From the NCBI GenBank assembly GCA_964501715.1, contig CAZCTR010000006.1, positions 9,364 to 73,363 of the forward strand: a stretch of 64,000 bases of DNA. The letters run 5' to 3'. The translations under genes and the position numbers were made by a program. This document shows, piece after piece, positions 33,923 through 42,871 of this stretch (the first letter of the stretch is position 1; every line of letters starts with the position of its first letter). This stretch comes from M55B118 sp964501715. Lineage in GTDB: Bacteria; Bacillota_I; Bacilli_A; Izemoplasmatales; Izemoplasmataceae. The notes under the pieces were generated by a model that worked only from the letters and a program-made list of their open reading frames with translations, was not told the origin of the DNA and searched no databases.

Positions 33923-34672
33923 TTAAAGCGCAGTTAGAATCCGGTATTCCTCTTCGGTTACAAGTACGGTATGTTCAAAGTGGGCGCTCAAGGAGCCATC
34001 ATGTGTGACAGCCGTCCATTGGTCGCTTTTGACATGGACTTCCTTGCCTCCACTGTTGATCATGGGTTCTATGGCCAATGTCATGCCGGGTTTCAACTTC
34101 GGTCCCTTTCCCGGAAGGCCATAGTTCGGAATCTGAGGGTCTTCATGAAGATTGCTTCCTACACCGTGCCCTACGAACTCACGGACAACGCTGTAACCAT
34201 GGGCTTCGGCATGGGTCTGGACAGCATGGGATATGTCCGATAGTCGGGCGCCTTTCCTGATGGCTTTCAACCCTTTGAAAAGAGCGGTCTCAGTCACATC
34301 CAGAAGGGCCTGCGCTTCTTTGGAGATGGTCCCTACCGGATAGGTCCAGGCAGAATCACCGTGATAGCCTTTGTAGTTTGCTCCGATGTCCACTTTGAGA
34401 ATGTCACCGTTTTTGAGCTTCCTGTCCTTGGATGGGATGCCGTGCACGACTTCGTCATTCAAGGATGTGCATGCGCTTCCCGGGAAACCGCCATAACCTT
34501 TGAAGGAAGGTGTGGCGCCGTGTTCAATGACAAGGTCTTCCACGATGCGGTCGATGTCCGCCGTGGTGATGCCGGGACGGACAGCTTTTCTGACGGCATC
34601 GTGCGCGAGCGCGACAATGCGTCCCGCCTCTGTCATGAGCTCGATTTCACGTTGGCTCTTTCGGGTGATCAT
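33923..34672 (-). CDS. map: methionine aminopeptidase type I
   Basis: A 249-residue type Ia MetAP that removes the initiator Met. Metal ligands are visible in KVDIGANYKGYHGDSAWT (two Asp), FVGHGVGSNLHEDP (His), and AIEPM plus the C-terminal SAHFEHTVLVTEE (two Glu). No N-terminal zinc-finger extension. It overlaps the adk stop by 4 bp. Confidence 0.96.
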   Translation of the reverse strand: MITRKSQREIELMTEAGRIVALAHDAVRKAVRPGITTADIDRIVEDLVIEHGATPSFKGYGGFPGSACTSLNDEVVHGIPSKDRKLKNGDILKVDIGANYKGYHGDSAWTYPVGTISKEAQALLDVTETALFKGLKAIRKGARLSDISHAVQTHAEAHGYSVVREFVGHGVGSNLHEDPQIPNYGLPGKGPKLKPGMTLAIEPMINSGGKEVHVKSDQWTAVTHDGSLSAHFEHTVLVTEEEYRILTAL

Positions 34673-35319
34673 GACATTTCACCGAGCGCCTTCACAATAT
34701 CGCGGTACACAGCCTCGAACGACTGCATGCCGTTGATATTGACGAGGATGCCGCGGCCCTTGTAATAATCGATGATGGGTTTTGTCTTGGATTCATAGAT
34801 GTTGAGCCGGTTCCTCACAGATGCGGGCTTGTCATCTTTGCGTTGGTAGAGCTCGCCGCCACACGAGTCGCACACCCCCTCGTTTTTCGGGGGTTTGAAC
34901 TTGGTGTGATAGGTCTGTCCGCAATCCTTGCAGACACGTCTTCCAACCATCCGTTCCAGAATGACTTCCTTGTCGACCACGATGTTGATGGCTGCTGTCA
35001 ATTTTGAGTTCATTTCCCTCAGCATATCATCCAGCGCTTTCGCCTGGTCTACAGTTCTGGGATAGCCATCGAGCAGGAAATCATCCTCGTTGTCGTTTTC
35101 CAGCAGACGTTTGCGGACAATCTCGTTGGTGATGTCATCCGATACGAGATTCCCGTTGTTGATGTACTTCATGGCTTCAACGCCAAGAGCCTCCCCACGT
35201 CTGTTCGCTTCTCTGAACATGTCTCCTGTGGATATATGGGAGAGGCCGTATTCTTCAATCAACCGCTGGGCCTGACTGCCTTTTCCGGCGCCAGGGGGCC
35301 CCATGAGCAGTATTTTCAA
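34669..35319 (-). CDS. adk: adenylate kinase (zinc-containing LID)
   Basis: A 216-residue long-form adenylate kinase (AMP + ATP to 2 ADP). P-loop GPPGAGKGSQA at 7-17, the DGYPRT segment near 84-89, and a LID zinc knuckle made of C130, C133, C150 and C153, typical for Gram-positive enzymes. It lies between secY and map. Confidence 0.97.
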   Translation of the reverse strand: MKILLMGPPGAGKGSQAQRLIEEYGLSHISTGDMFREANRRGEALGVEAMKYINNGNLVSDDITNEIVRKRLLENDNEDDFLLDGYPRTVDQAKALDDMLREMNSKLTAAINIVVDKEVILERMVGRRVCKDCGQTYHTKFKPPKNEGVCDSCGGELYQRKDDKPASVRNRLNIYESKTKPIIDYYKGRGILVNINGMQSFEAVYRDIVKALGEMS

Positions 35320-35331
35320 TGGGAACGCCTC

Positions 35332-36639
35332 CTATCGTATAAATCCGCTGTAGCTCTTACCTTGGACGTCTGTCTTGATCTGTTTGGTGGTTTGAAGTGC
35401 GACACCAACCACAATCAAGAGTGAGGTCCCTCCGACCTGCACATAGGCGGGCAGGTTGAAGATGATGGATGTAAAGATCGGAAGCGATGCGACGACAAGA
35501 AGGTAAAGCGCGCCCACCACAGTGATCTTGAAGAGCAGTTTGGAGATGTAGTTCTCCGTTTCCACACCGGGACGAACACCTGGGATATAGGCGTTTTGTT
35601 TCTGAAGGTTGTTGGATATCTTGTCGGGATTGATCTGCACGAATGAATAGAAGAATGTGAATGTCACGATAAGCACTGCGTAGATCACATACCCTAGCGG
35701 TCTTTGATAATTGAACAGCTCATTGAGCCAAAGCCCCGTGGTGGTGCCTTGAAGTTGAGGGAGAAAATTGAGCATGGTCTGGGGAAGGCTCAGAATGGTG
35801 ACCGCGAAAATGACAGGGATTACCCCTGCCGAGTTGATCTTCAAGGGAATCGAGGAATCCGAACGCCCTTGGAATTTTGCGCTGCTTGGACGGTTCGAGT
35901 ATTGAACCGGAATCTTCCTTTGCGCTGACTGCATGATGGTGACCCCTATCAAAACGATAAGGTAAAGAAGCACTACAATCGCGAAGATGGAATAGCTGGA
36001 AAGATCGCTTCCGTCCGCTGCGACATATTGATCGAACAAGGTGGTGAACATCCCGGGAAGACCCGAAATGATTCCTGCGACAATGATCATGGATGTGCCG
36101 TTTCCGATGCCTTTAAGGGTGATCTGGTCAGCAAGCCAGAGCAAGAACGCCGTACCGGCGGTCATGACGATGGCGAGATAGGTATAGGTCAGGAAGTTGG
36201 GGTCGACACCGATATCGAAAATCGCATCGCCTGTGAGCGCGAAACCATAAGTCATGCCCATGGCTTGAATGAACGCGAGGCTGAGTGCGAGATAGCGGGT
36301 GACCTGATTGAGTTTCTGCTTGCCTGTCTGTCCTTCTTCGTTCCATTCCGAGAAAATCGGTACAATGTCCATCTTCAAAAGTTGCATGACGATGGAGGCT
36401 GTGATATACGGACTGATCCCGAGCGCGATGATTGAATAGTTCGACAATGCATTACCCGTGAATGCGTCCATGATGCCGAGGAATCCACCCTGACCTTCAA
36501 AGAACTGGGAGATTTCCTCAGTGTTGATCAGCGGCATGTGTATGTAGGTGGCCGCCCTGTAAATCAGGAAAGCCATGAGTGTGAACAAAATCTTCTTCAT
36601 CAGACTTTTGTTTTTGAATACCGCTTTGATCGTTTCCAT
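35332..36639 (-). CDS. secY: preprotein translocase subunit SecY
   Basis: A 435-residue ten-span channel subunit of the Sec translocon. Early plug region GFLGIMDAFTGNALSNYSI, central AQRKIPVQYSNRP loop and PGVETENYI toward the last spans fit the family. Its ATG shares one base with the rplO stop. The partner SecE is at 12079-12513. Confidence 0.97.
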   Translation of the reverse strand: METIKAVFKNKSLMKKILFTLMAFLIYRAATYIHMPLINTEEISQFFEGQGGFLGIMDAFTGNALSNYSIIALGISPYITASIVMQLLKMDIVPIFSEWNEEGQTGKQKLNQVTRYLALSLAFIQAMGMTYGFALTGDAIFDIGVDPNFLTYTYLAIVMTAGTAFLLWLADQITLKGIGNGTSMIIVAGIISGLPGMFTTLFDQYVAADGSDLSSYSIFAIVVLLYLIVLIGVTIMQSAQRKIPVQYSNRPSSAKFQGRSDSSIPLKINSAGVIPVIFAVTILSLPQTMLNFLPQLQGTTTGLWLNELFNYQRPLGYVIYAVLIVTFTFFYSFVQINPDKISNNLQKQNAYIPGVRPGVETENYISKLLFKITVVGALYLLVVASLPIFTSIIFNLPAYVQVGGTSLLIVVGVALQTTKQIKTDVQGKSYSGFIR

Positions 36640-37079
36640 TAAATCACCTCGATGGTTCCACCGGCAGCTTTGATTTTCTCTTCGGCGGAGGCCGTGAATT
36701 TATGTGCTTTTACGGTGAGTTTTTTCTCAAGTTTTCCGTTTCCGAGAATTTTGACGCCATGTTTGGCTTTGGAGATGTGGCGGTCTTTTAAAAGACGGGT
36801 ATAATCGATGGTGGCATTGTCGTCATAGGCGTTCAGCCGTTCGACATTCACCGTCGCGTATTCCTTGCGGTGCGGGTTTTTGAATCCGGTTTTTCTGAAC
36901 CGCTTGTACAAAGGGGTTTGTCCACCTTCGAAATCGAATTTCAGACTTGAACCTGAACGCGCTTTTTGCCCCTTGTGACCGCGTCCGGATGTTTTTCCGT
37001 TTCCGCTGGACATACCGCGTCCGACACGCTTGCGGTTCTTCGTGGACCCTGGCGTCGGCTTCAATTCATGTAGTTTCAT
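36639..37079 (-). CDS. rplO: 50S ribosomal protein L15
   Basis: A 146-residue L15 with the long basic N-terminal arm (GSTKNRKRVGRGMSSGNGKT and the following RGHKGQKARSG). Located between rpmD and secY as in the spc operon. Confidence 0.97.
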   Translation of the reverse strand: MKLHELKPTPGSTKNRKRVGRGMSSGNGKTSGRGHKGQKARSGSSLKFDFEGGQTPLYKRFRKTGFKNPHRKEYATVNVERLNAYDDNATIDYTRLLKDRHISKAKHGVKILGNGKLEKKLTVKAHKFTASAEEKIKAAGGTIEVI

Positions 37080-37090
37080 ATGGGTACCTC

Positions 37091-37270
37091 CTATTTTTCG
37101 ACAATATTCACTAGGTGATTGACGACTTTGAGCATTCCGCGGATGCTTTCATTGTCATCTTTCACGACGGTCTTGTTGAGTTTTGTGAGACCGAGTGCCT
37201 TGGCAGTTTCTCTTTGTCTGGGTGTGGTTTTGATCAGACTTCTTTTCAGCGTGATTTCAAGTTGTTTCAT
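37091..37270 (-). CDS. rpmD: 50S ribosomal protein L30
   Basis: A 59-residue L30, MKQLEITLKRSLIKTTPRQR and onward, with LGLTKLNKTV and the ending VNHLVNIVEK. It is read between rpsE and rplO; its ATG overlaps the rpsE stop by one base (TGATG). Confidence 0.96.
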   Translation of the reverse strand: MKQLEITLKRSLIKTTPRQRETAKALGLTKLNKTVVKDDNESIRGMLKVVNHLVNIVEK

Positions 37271-37785
37271 CAGCTCAGAATCTCCTTGGCGGTCTTGCCG
37301 CGTGTGCGGGCGACCTGTTCAGCTGTGCGGAGTTGTGAAATCGCGTCCATGGTGGCGCGAACAATGTTGATCGGCGAATCGGACCCGATGGATTTGCTGA
37401 GGATGTCCGCCACACCAGCGGCCTCAAGTACAGCGCGGACAGGTCCGCCTGCGATGACGCCCGTACCTTCGACTGCGGGTTTCAGGTAAACTTCTCCACC
37501 GTCGTGGTTTCCTGTGATTTCGTGAGGAATGGTCGCACCGTACATCGGTACTGTGACCATATTCCTTTTCGCGACTTCGATCGCCTTCTTGATGGCATCG
37601 GGGACTTCCGCGGCCTTGCCGGTACCGAAACCGACTTTGCCTTTTCTGTCTCCGACAACGACCAATGCGCTAAAGCGGAAATTACGGCCACCTTTAACAA
37701 CTTTCGTGACACGACTTATGTTGACAACGCGTTCTTCGAACTGATCTTCATCTTTTCTTTTCTTCTTTTTACGATTACGTTGCAT
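37270..37785 (-). CDS. rpsE: 30S ribosomal protein S5
   Basis: A 171-residue S5, which shapes the mRNA entry and decoding fidelity. A very basic N terminus (MQRNRKKKKRKDEDQ) precedes the conserved FSALVVVGDRKGKVGFG and GTGVIAGGPVRAVLEAAGV segments. It ends in TGA, showing UGA is a stop here. Confidence 0.97.
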   Translation of the reverse strand: MQRNRKKKKRKDEDQFEERVVNISRVTKVVKGGRNFRFSALVVVGDRKGKVGFGTGKAAEVPDAIKKAIEVAKRNMVTVPMYGATIPHEITGNHDGGEVYLKPAVEGTGVIAGGPVRAVLEAAGVADILSKSIGSDSPINIVRATMDAISQLRTAEQVARTRGKTAKEILS

Positions 37786-37800
37786 GGGCTTACCTCCTTC

Positions 37801-38163
37801 TTAGAATTCCAAGCCAGCGGCGCGAGCTGAGTCGGCCATAGCTTTGATGCGTCCGTGATAGCGGTATCCGCTACGATCGAACACAACGTTTTTGATGTCC
37901 TTGTCCAAAGCGCGTTTCGCAAGGTTCTCCCCTACGAATTTCGCACCTTCAATGTTGCTTTTGTTTTCTTGTGCGGCCTCTTGTTCGAGCGTGGAAGCAC
38001 TGACGAGCGTTTCGCCGTTCACGTCATCAATCAGCTGTGCATAGATGTTCTTGTTGGAACGATACACATTGAAACGCGGACGAAGCGGAGTGCCCATAAG
38101 TGTCTTGCGTGCTCTCAAATGCCGCTTTTTGCGCATGGCATTTCTTGATTTCTTGTTAATCAT
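37801..38163 (-). CDS. rplR: 50S ribosomal protein L18
   Basis: A 120-residue L18 that binds 5S rRNA. Start at 38163 follows AGGAGTGACGATT; a longer frame adds three residues. Conserved RPRFNVYRSNKNIYAQLIDD and FDRSGYRYHGRIKAMAD are present. Confidence 0.96.
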   Translation of the reverse strand: MINKKSRNAMRKKRHLRARKTLMGTPLRPRFNVYRSNKNIYAQLIDDVNGETLVSASTLEQEAAQENKSNIEGAKFVGENLAKRALDKDIKNVVFDRSGYRYHGRIKAMADSARAAGLEF

Positions 38164-38181
38164 AATCGTCACTCCTAACTA

Positions 38182-38718
38182 CTATTTAGCAGTTTTTCCT
38201 TCTTTTCGACGTACTTGTTCATCAGCGTAACGGATGCCTTTACCGAGGTAAGGTTCCGGTCTGCGAACTGCGCGTACGGTGGCGGCGAATGCGCCGACTT
38301 TCTGCTTATCTATGCCTGAAACACTGATCTCCGTGTTCTTGTTGACTTCAACGGTGAGGCCTTCAGGAATATCTAGTTCAACCGGTTGTGAATACCCTGC
38401 GTTGATGACGAGCTGATTGCCTTTCATCTGTGCACGATACCCCACACCGACCATTTGAAGTTTCTTGTTATACCCTTCACTGACGCCTTTGACCATGTTG
38501 AGGAGCACAGCGCGTGTGGTGCCGTGCACCATGCGGTGCGCTTTTGAATCACTTGGTCTTGCAACAGTGAGTTCGTTTTCTTCAAGCGTCACATCCATTT
38601 CTGGGTTGACGGTGAAGGAGAGTGTCCCTTTGGGGCCCTTGACTTCAACGTAATCTCCATCGATCGTTGCAGTCACACCCTGAGGTAAAGTGATGGGTTT
38701 ATGCCCTATACGGCTCAT
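38182..38718 (-). CDS. rplF: 50S ribosomal protein L6
   Basis: A 178-residue two-domain L6 near the factor-binding site. The start at 38718 has AGGAGG and gives MSRIGHKPITLPQGV; the longer frame runs into rpsH. The C-terminal RRPEPYLGKGIRYADEQVRR motif is intact. Confidence 0.97.
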   Translation of the reverse strand: MSRIGHKPITLPQGVTATIDGDYVEVKGPKGTLSFTVNPEMDVTLEENELTVARPSDSKAHRMVHGTTRAVLLNMVKGVSEGYNKKLQMVGVGYRAQMKGNQLVINAGYSQPVELDIPEGLTVEVNKNTEISVSGIDKQKVGAFAATVRAVRRPEPYLGKGIRYADEQVRRKEGKTAK

Positions 38719-38740
38719 AGTGTGTACCTCCTTTGTTTGA

Positions 38741-39136
38741 TTACCATACGTAGGCGAGAATTTCTCCGCCGACGTTTTGTTTGCGTGCTTCACGGTCTGT
38801 AAGAATGCCGCGGGATGTTGAAACGACCGCAATTCCGAGTCCGTTCAGCACTTTCGGGATTTCGTCGCTCTTTGCATATACTTTCAAACCAGGTTTGGAA
38901 ATGCGTTTGAGCCCTTTGACGACGCGTTCAGACTGCGAGTATTTGAGTGTGACGCGAAGTTTGTCGACCGGTTTGCTTCTGACAACGGTGACTTTTTTTA
39001 TATAGCCTTCATCCCTGAGCAGCTCAAGCACTTCTTTTTTGAGCTTGGATGCAGGCATGTCGACAGTTTCATTCTTCATTTGATTCGCGTTTCTGATACG
39101 GGTGAGCATATCAGCGATAGGGTCTGTCATTACCAT
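38741..39136 (-). CDS. rpsH: 30S ribosomal protein S8
   Basis: A 131-residue S8, central 16S binder and, in many bacteria, the spc operon repressor. The ATG at 39134-39136 lies 8 bases after GGAGG, giving MVMTDPIADMLTRIRNA; a second ATG two codons on is possible. The C-terminal GLGIAVVSTSRGILTDREAR motif is typical. Confidence 0.97.
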   Translation of the reverse strand: MVMTDPIADMLTRIRNANQMKNETVDMPASKLKKEVLELLRDEGYIKKVTVVRSKPVDKLRVTLKYSQSERVVKGLKRISKPGLKVYAKSDEIPKVLNGLGIAVVSTSRGILTDREARKQNVGGEILAYVW

Positions 39137-39173
39137 GTGAATTGCCTCCTCCCAATAACTAGGAATATATATT

Positions 39174-39359
39174 TTACCAACTTGCTTTTTTAACGCCCGG
39201 GATTTGACCCTTGTATGCGAGTTCACGGAAACAAATACGGCACAGCTTGAACTTGCGGATCACTGAATGAGGACGGCCGCAACGTTCACAGCGGGTGTAT
39301 TCCCTGACTTTGAATTTCTGTTCGCGCTTTTGTTTTGCAATCATAGATTTTTTAGCCAT
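39174..39359 (-). CDS. rpsZ: 30S ribosomal protein S14 type Z (zinc-binding)
   Basis: A 61-residue short S14. Two CxxC motifs (RCERCGR and LCRICFR) form the zinc site, so this is the C+ form. Placed between rplE and rpsH. Confidence 0.96.
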   Translation of the reverse strand: MAKKSMIAKQKREQKFKVREYTRCERCGRPHSVIRKFKLCRICFRELAYKGQIPGVKKASW

Positions 39360-39370
39360 AGATAGCCTCC

Positions 39371-39913
39371 TTATCCTTTTCTAAACGGCATGCCGAATTG
39401 CGCTAGAAGGGTCCGAGCCTCTTCGTCGGTTTCGGCAGTGGTTACAATGACGATGTCCATACCGCGTACACGGTTGACTTTGTCATATTCGATTTCCGGA
39501 AAGATCAGCTGTTCTTTCACACCGAGGGTGTAATTCCCACGGCCGTCGAATGCGTTCGCACTGACACCTTGAAAGTCGCGCACACGTGGAAGCGCAATGT
39601 TGATAAGCTTTTCTAGAAAGTCATACATTCTTTCATCGCGGAGGGTCACTTTGGCACCGATCGCCATGCCTTCTCTCAATTTGAAATTGGCGATGGATTT
39701 CTTCGCTTTTGTCACCACGGGTTTCTGTCCGGTGAGACGGGTCAGTTCTTCGACTGCATCGTCAAGCACCTTGGAATTGTCTACTGCATCCCCGATCCCC
39801 ATGTTGACGACGATTTTCTCTATGCGTGGGGCCTGCATCACTGAAGAGTATTCGAACGTATCCATAAGCGAAGGTCGAATTTCTTCTCTGTATTGTTTTT
39901 TAAGATGGTTCAT
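39371..39913 (-). CDS. rplE: 50S ribosomal protein L5
   Basis: A 180-residue L5 that binds 5S rRNA and P-site tRNA. Conserved IEKIVVNMGIGDAV, LTGQKPVVTKAKKSIANFK (key part TGQKPV) and FPEIEYDKV. Preceded by rplX with a 21-bp gap. Confidence 0.97.
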   Translation of the reverse strand: MNHLKKQYREEIRPSLMDTFEYSSVMQAPRIEKIVVNMGIGDAVDNSKVLDDAVEELTRLTGQKPVVTKAKKSIANFKLREGMAIGAKVTLRDERMYDFLEKLINIALPRVRDFQGVSANAFDGRGNYTLGVKEQLIFPEIEYDKVNRVRGMDIVIVTTAETDEEARTLLAQFGMPFRKG

Positions 39914-39934
39914 CCACTGATGCCTCCTTTCATG

Positions 39935-40261
39935 TTAGTCCAGAACCTCTCCGGTTTTCTTGGAAACGCGGACTTTTCTGGTAACTTCCTGTTTCTTCTG
40001 TGTTTCCGTGATGGTCTTATAACCAACTCTGGTCACGTCTTTCTTGTCGACAAGCATGACGTTCGAAGCATGGATGGGCGCCTCGTATTCGAGTATGCCA
40101 CCCTCAGGATTGGCTTGAGTAGGTTTCGCGTGTTTCTTAACGATATTGATGCCTTCGACCAGCACTTTGTCTTCTTTCGGGTATGTTCTAAGGACTGAGC
40201 CTTCTTTTCCCCGGTCTTCACCGGTGATGACACGGACTTTGTCCCCTTTGATTATTCTCAT
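39935..40261 (-). CDS. rplX: 50S ribosomal protein L24
   Basis: A 108-residue L24, one of the assembly-initiator proteins. KOW motif KGDKVRVITGEDRGKEGSVL at about 5-24 and EGINIVKKHAKP follow the family pattern. Confidence 0.96.
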   Translation of the reverse strand: MRIIKGDKVRVITGEDRGKEGSVLRTYPKEDKVLVEGINIVKKHAKPTQANPEGGILEYEAPIHASNVMLVDKKDVTRVGYKTITETQKKQEVTRKVRVSKKTGEVLD

Positions 40262-40279
40262 GCGGATTCCTCCTACTCT

Positions 40280-40648
40280 TTATAGTACTTCCGGAGCCAG
40301 CGAAAGGATTTTCATGAATCCATCTTCGCGAAGCTCGCGCGCCACAGGTCCGAAGATGCGTGTGCCTTGGGGTGATTTGTCTTCTTTGACAATCACGGCG
40401 GCGTTGTCATCAAAACGGATGTAGGACCCGTCCTTGCGGCGGACCTTGTTTACCGTGCGGACGATGACGGCTTGGACGATGTCGCCTTTTTTGACCGTTC
40501 CGCCCGGTGTGGCTTGCTTTACGGATGCGGTGATGATATCACCGATGGTTGCGTATTTTCTTCCGGTGCCACCAAGGATTTTGATAGCCATGATCTCACG
40601 GGCGCCGGAATTGTCAGCGATTTTGAGTCTCGATTGTTGTTGAATCAT
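40280..40648 (-). CDS. rplN: 50S ribosomal protein L14
   Basis: A 122-residue L14 that forms intersubunit bridges. MIQQQSRLKIADNSGAREI and RIFGPVARELREDGFMKI are family signatures. Confidence 0.97.
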   Translation of the reverse strand: MIQQQSRLKIADNSGAREIMAIKILGGTGRKYATIGDIITASVKQATPGGTVKKGDIVQAVIVRTVNKVRRKDGSYIRFDDNAAVIVKEDKSPQGTRIFGPVARELREDGFMKILSLAPEVL

Positions 40649-40674
40649 CCTAAAGAACCTCCTTTTAAGCTCTT

Positions 40675-40935
40675 TTAAACAAGAACTTTACTCTCTACGA
40701 TTTCGAGCAGACGGAAGCGTTTGGTCTTGGATAGTGGACGGGTTTCCATGATCTTGACAACGTCTCCGACTTTAGCTTCGTTGTTCTCATCGTGTGTGAT
40801 TAATTTCGTAGAATGTGTGACGCGTTTTCCGTATTTCGCGTGTTTTGTATAGCTTTCAACGGATACCGAGATGGTTTTGTCAGGTTTGTCTGAAACCACG
40901 GTGCCGATGAATACTTTCCGGTTATTGCGTTCCAT
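40675..40935 (-). CDS. rpsQ: 30S ribosomal protein S17
   Basis: An 86-residue S17. The start at 40935 is set by GGAGGAGAATTTG; the longer frame has no SD. Conserved GTVVSDKPDKTISV and ETRPLSKTKRFRL motifs. Confidence 0.96.
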   Translation of the reverse strand: MERNNRKVFIGTVVSDKPDKTISVSVESYTKHAKYGKRVTHSTKLITHDENNEAKVGDVVKIMETRPLSKTKRFRLLEIVESKVLV

Positions 40936-40952
40936 CAAATTCTCCTCCCGTT

Positions 40953-41144
40953 TCATTTGGCATTGCGCTCGTTGAGTACTGTTTTCATGCGCGCAATCGC
41001 CTTTTTGACATTGCTGATGCGAGCGGTGTTTTCAAGCTGACCGGTCGCTTGTTGGAACCGAAGGTCGAACAGTTCACGTTTGAGTGTTCCGATTTCTTCG
41101 TTGATTTTAGCATTTTCCCATTTACGGATTTCATTAGTCTTCAC
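40953..41144 (-). CDS. rpmC: 50S ribosomal protein L29
   Basis: A 63-residue two-helix L29 at the tunnel exit. A GTG at 41142-41144 is chosen as start, giving (M)KTNEIRKWENAKI as in other L29 proteins, with GGTGAT just upstream. It overlaps the end of rplP by 11 bp. FDLRFQQATGQLENTARI is the conserved hairpin. Confidence 0.94.
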   Translation of the reverse strand: MKTNEIRKWENAKINEEIGTLKRELFDLRFQQATGQLENTARISNVKKAIARMKTVLNERNAK

Positions 41145-41562
41145 TAAAATCACCACTTTCTTTCTTGATCACTTTTGTCTTGACGGGGAGCTTGTGCGAC
41201 GCAAGACGCAGTGCCTCGTTGGCCACTTCTTCAGAGACCCCGGCAACCTCAAGCATGACGGTCCCTTCTTTGACGACAGCTACGAAGTTTTCAGGAGACC
41301 CTTTACCTGAGCCCATGCGGACTTCGAGGGGTTTGGCGGTTTTCGCCATGTGGGGGAAAATTCTGATCCAGACTTTCCCTTGACGTTTCATGAAACGGTT
41401 GACCGCGATACGGGCGGATTCGATCTGACGGTTGGTGATCCATGCGCCTTCAAGCGACTGAAGACCGTAGTCACCGAAACTGACTGTCGTTCCGCCTTTC
41501 GCTTTGCCTTCGTACGATACACGATGAGGGCGTCTATATTTTGTTCTTTTTGGTATTAACAT
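41134..41562 (-). CDS. rplP: 50S ribosomal protein L16
   Basis: A 142-residue L16 at the A-site tRNA elbow. MLIPKRTKYRRPHR start, GRKVWIRIFPH-type core (here QGKVWIRIFPHMAKT) and RMGSGKGSPENFVA are characteristic. It lies 2 bp after rpsC. Confidence 0.97.
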   Translation of the reverse strand: MLIPKRTKYRRPHRVSYEGKAKGGTTVSFGDYGLQSLEGAWITNRQIESARIAVNRFMKRQGKVWIRIFPHMAKTAKPLEVRMGSGKGSPENFVAVVKEGTVMLEVAGVSEEVANEALRLASHKLPVKTKVIKKESGDFSED

Positions 41563-41564
41563 GA

Positions 41565-42215
41565 TTAACTAGCCCTCCTTTTTTTGCTAGGCAGGATTTC
41601 ACCTTTGTAAATCCATACTTTCACACCGAGCTTACCGTATGTAGTATGCGCTTCTGTTGCGGCATAATCAATGTCCGCACGCAGGGTGTGAAGGGGGACG
41701 TTTCCTTCGCTGTAGCCTTCTTCGCGAGCGATTTCAGCTCCGCCAAGCCGACCTGATACAAGGGTTCTGACCCCTTTGGCGCCGCTACGCATAGCGCGTT
41801 GGATGGCCATTTTCTGGACACGTCTGAATGATGCGCGATTCTCAAGCTGGGATGCGATGCTGTCCGCAACGAGCTTTGCGTTCAGCTCAGGTTTTTTCAC
41901 TTCAACGACATTCAGAATGATCTGCTTGTCAGTGAGTGCCTTAAGCTTGTCGACAACCGCTTTTTTAACTGAGCCTTCACGTCCGATGACCATGCCTGGC
42001 TTGGCGGTATGGACTGTGATGACGATTCTATTCTTCAAACGTTCGATTTCGATGTTCGAAACCGCCGAGTTTACATAGAGTTCCTCTAACATTTCGCGGA
42101 TCTTGATGTCTTCTTGGAGAAGATCGGCGACATCGTTCTTGTCCGCGTACCAACGAGAATCCCAGTCTTTGATGATGCCAACTCTTAATCCTAGCGGATT
42201 AACTTTCTGACCCAT
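41565..42215 (-). CDS. rpsC: 30S ribosomal protein S3
   Basis: A 216-residue S3 at the mRNA entry tunnel. The KH domain holds GMVIGREG and the C-terminal half has SGRLGGAEIARE and YGKLGVKVWIYKGE. Start MGQKVNPLGLRVGI. Confidence 0.97.
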   Translation of the reverse strand: MGQKVNPLGLRVGIIKDWDSRWYADKNDVADLLQEDIKIREMLEELYVNSAVSNIEIERLKNRIVITVHTAKPGMVIGREGSVKKAVVDKLKALTDKQIILNVVEVKKPELNAKLVADSIASQLENRASFRRVQKMAIQRAMRSGAKGVRTLVSGRLGGAEIAREEGYSEGNVPLHTLRADIDYAATEAHTTYGKLGVKVWIYKGEILPSKKRRAS

Positions 42216-42230
42216 ATAAGATTCCCTCCT

Positions 42231-42566
42231 TTACTCTTTTTCAGCCACGACGACGGTCGTATGGCTGGTTCTTTTCAAGATTTGTGTTGCGCTTCCTTGA
42301 GCACGGGGGCGGATCCTTTTGAGTGTCGGACCTTCTCCCACATATATTTCCTTGATATAAAGATTGTCTGTATCCATGCTGTAGTTGTGCTCAGCATTGG
42401 CCACGGCGCTTTTGAGTAGTTTTTCAACGACAGGCGCAGCGGCTTTAGGTGTGTGTTGCAGGATCGCAAACGCATCACCGACATCTTTGCCTCTGATCGC
42501 ATCGATCACGAGCTTGACTTTGCGCGGTGCAATGCGAACGGTTTTAACTTGTGCTTTGGCTTCCAT
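42231..42566 (-). CDS. rplV: 50S ribosomal protein L22
   Basis: A 111-residue L22 whose beta-hairpin lines the exit tunnel. The start at 42566 follows GAGGTGGATTAC and gives MEAKAQVKTVRIAPRK. The C-terminal loop PRAQGSATQILKRTSH is the macrolide-site hairpin. Confidence 0.96.
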   Translation of the reverse strand: MEAKAQVKTVRIAPRKVKLVIDAIRGKDVGDAFAILQHTPKAAAPVVEKLLKSAVANAEHNYSMDTDNLYIKEIYVGEGPTLKRIRPRAQGSATQILKRTSHTTVVVAEKE

Positions 42567-42577
42567 GTAATCCACCT

Positions 42578-42856
42578 CTACTTCCTGACTGCTTTTTTAT
42601 CTTTTTCGTGTCCACGGAAAGTCCTAGTAGGAGCGAACTCTCCTAGTTTGTGGCCGACCATGTCTTCGGTGACGTACACAGGGATGTGTTCTTTTCCGTT
42701 GTACACCGCAATGGTATGCCCGACAAAATCGGGAAAGATGGTCGAACGTCTTGACCACGTCTGAATGACCTTTTTCTTGTTATCCTGGTTAAGCTTCTCA
42801 ATTTTGGACATCAGATGCTCGTCGCAAAATGGACCTTTCTTGATTGAACGTGCCAT
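42578..42856 (-). CDS. rpsS: 30S ribosomal protein S19
   Basis: A 92-residue S19 of the 30S head: MARSIKKGPFCDEHLMSKI, WSRRSTIFPDFVGHTIAVYN (key part RRSTIFPDF) and MVGHKLGEFAPTRTF. Confidence 0.97.
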   Translation of the reverse strand: MARSIKKGPFCDEHLMSKIEKLNQDNKKKVIQTWSRRSTIFPDFVGHTIAVYNGKEHIPVYVTEDMVGHKLGEFAPTRTFRGHEKDKKAVRK

Positions 42857-42871
42857 GTGAGTTCCTCCTTT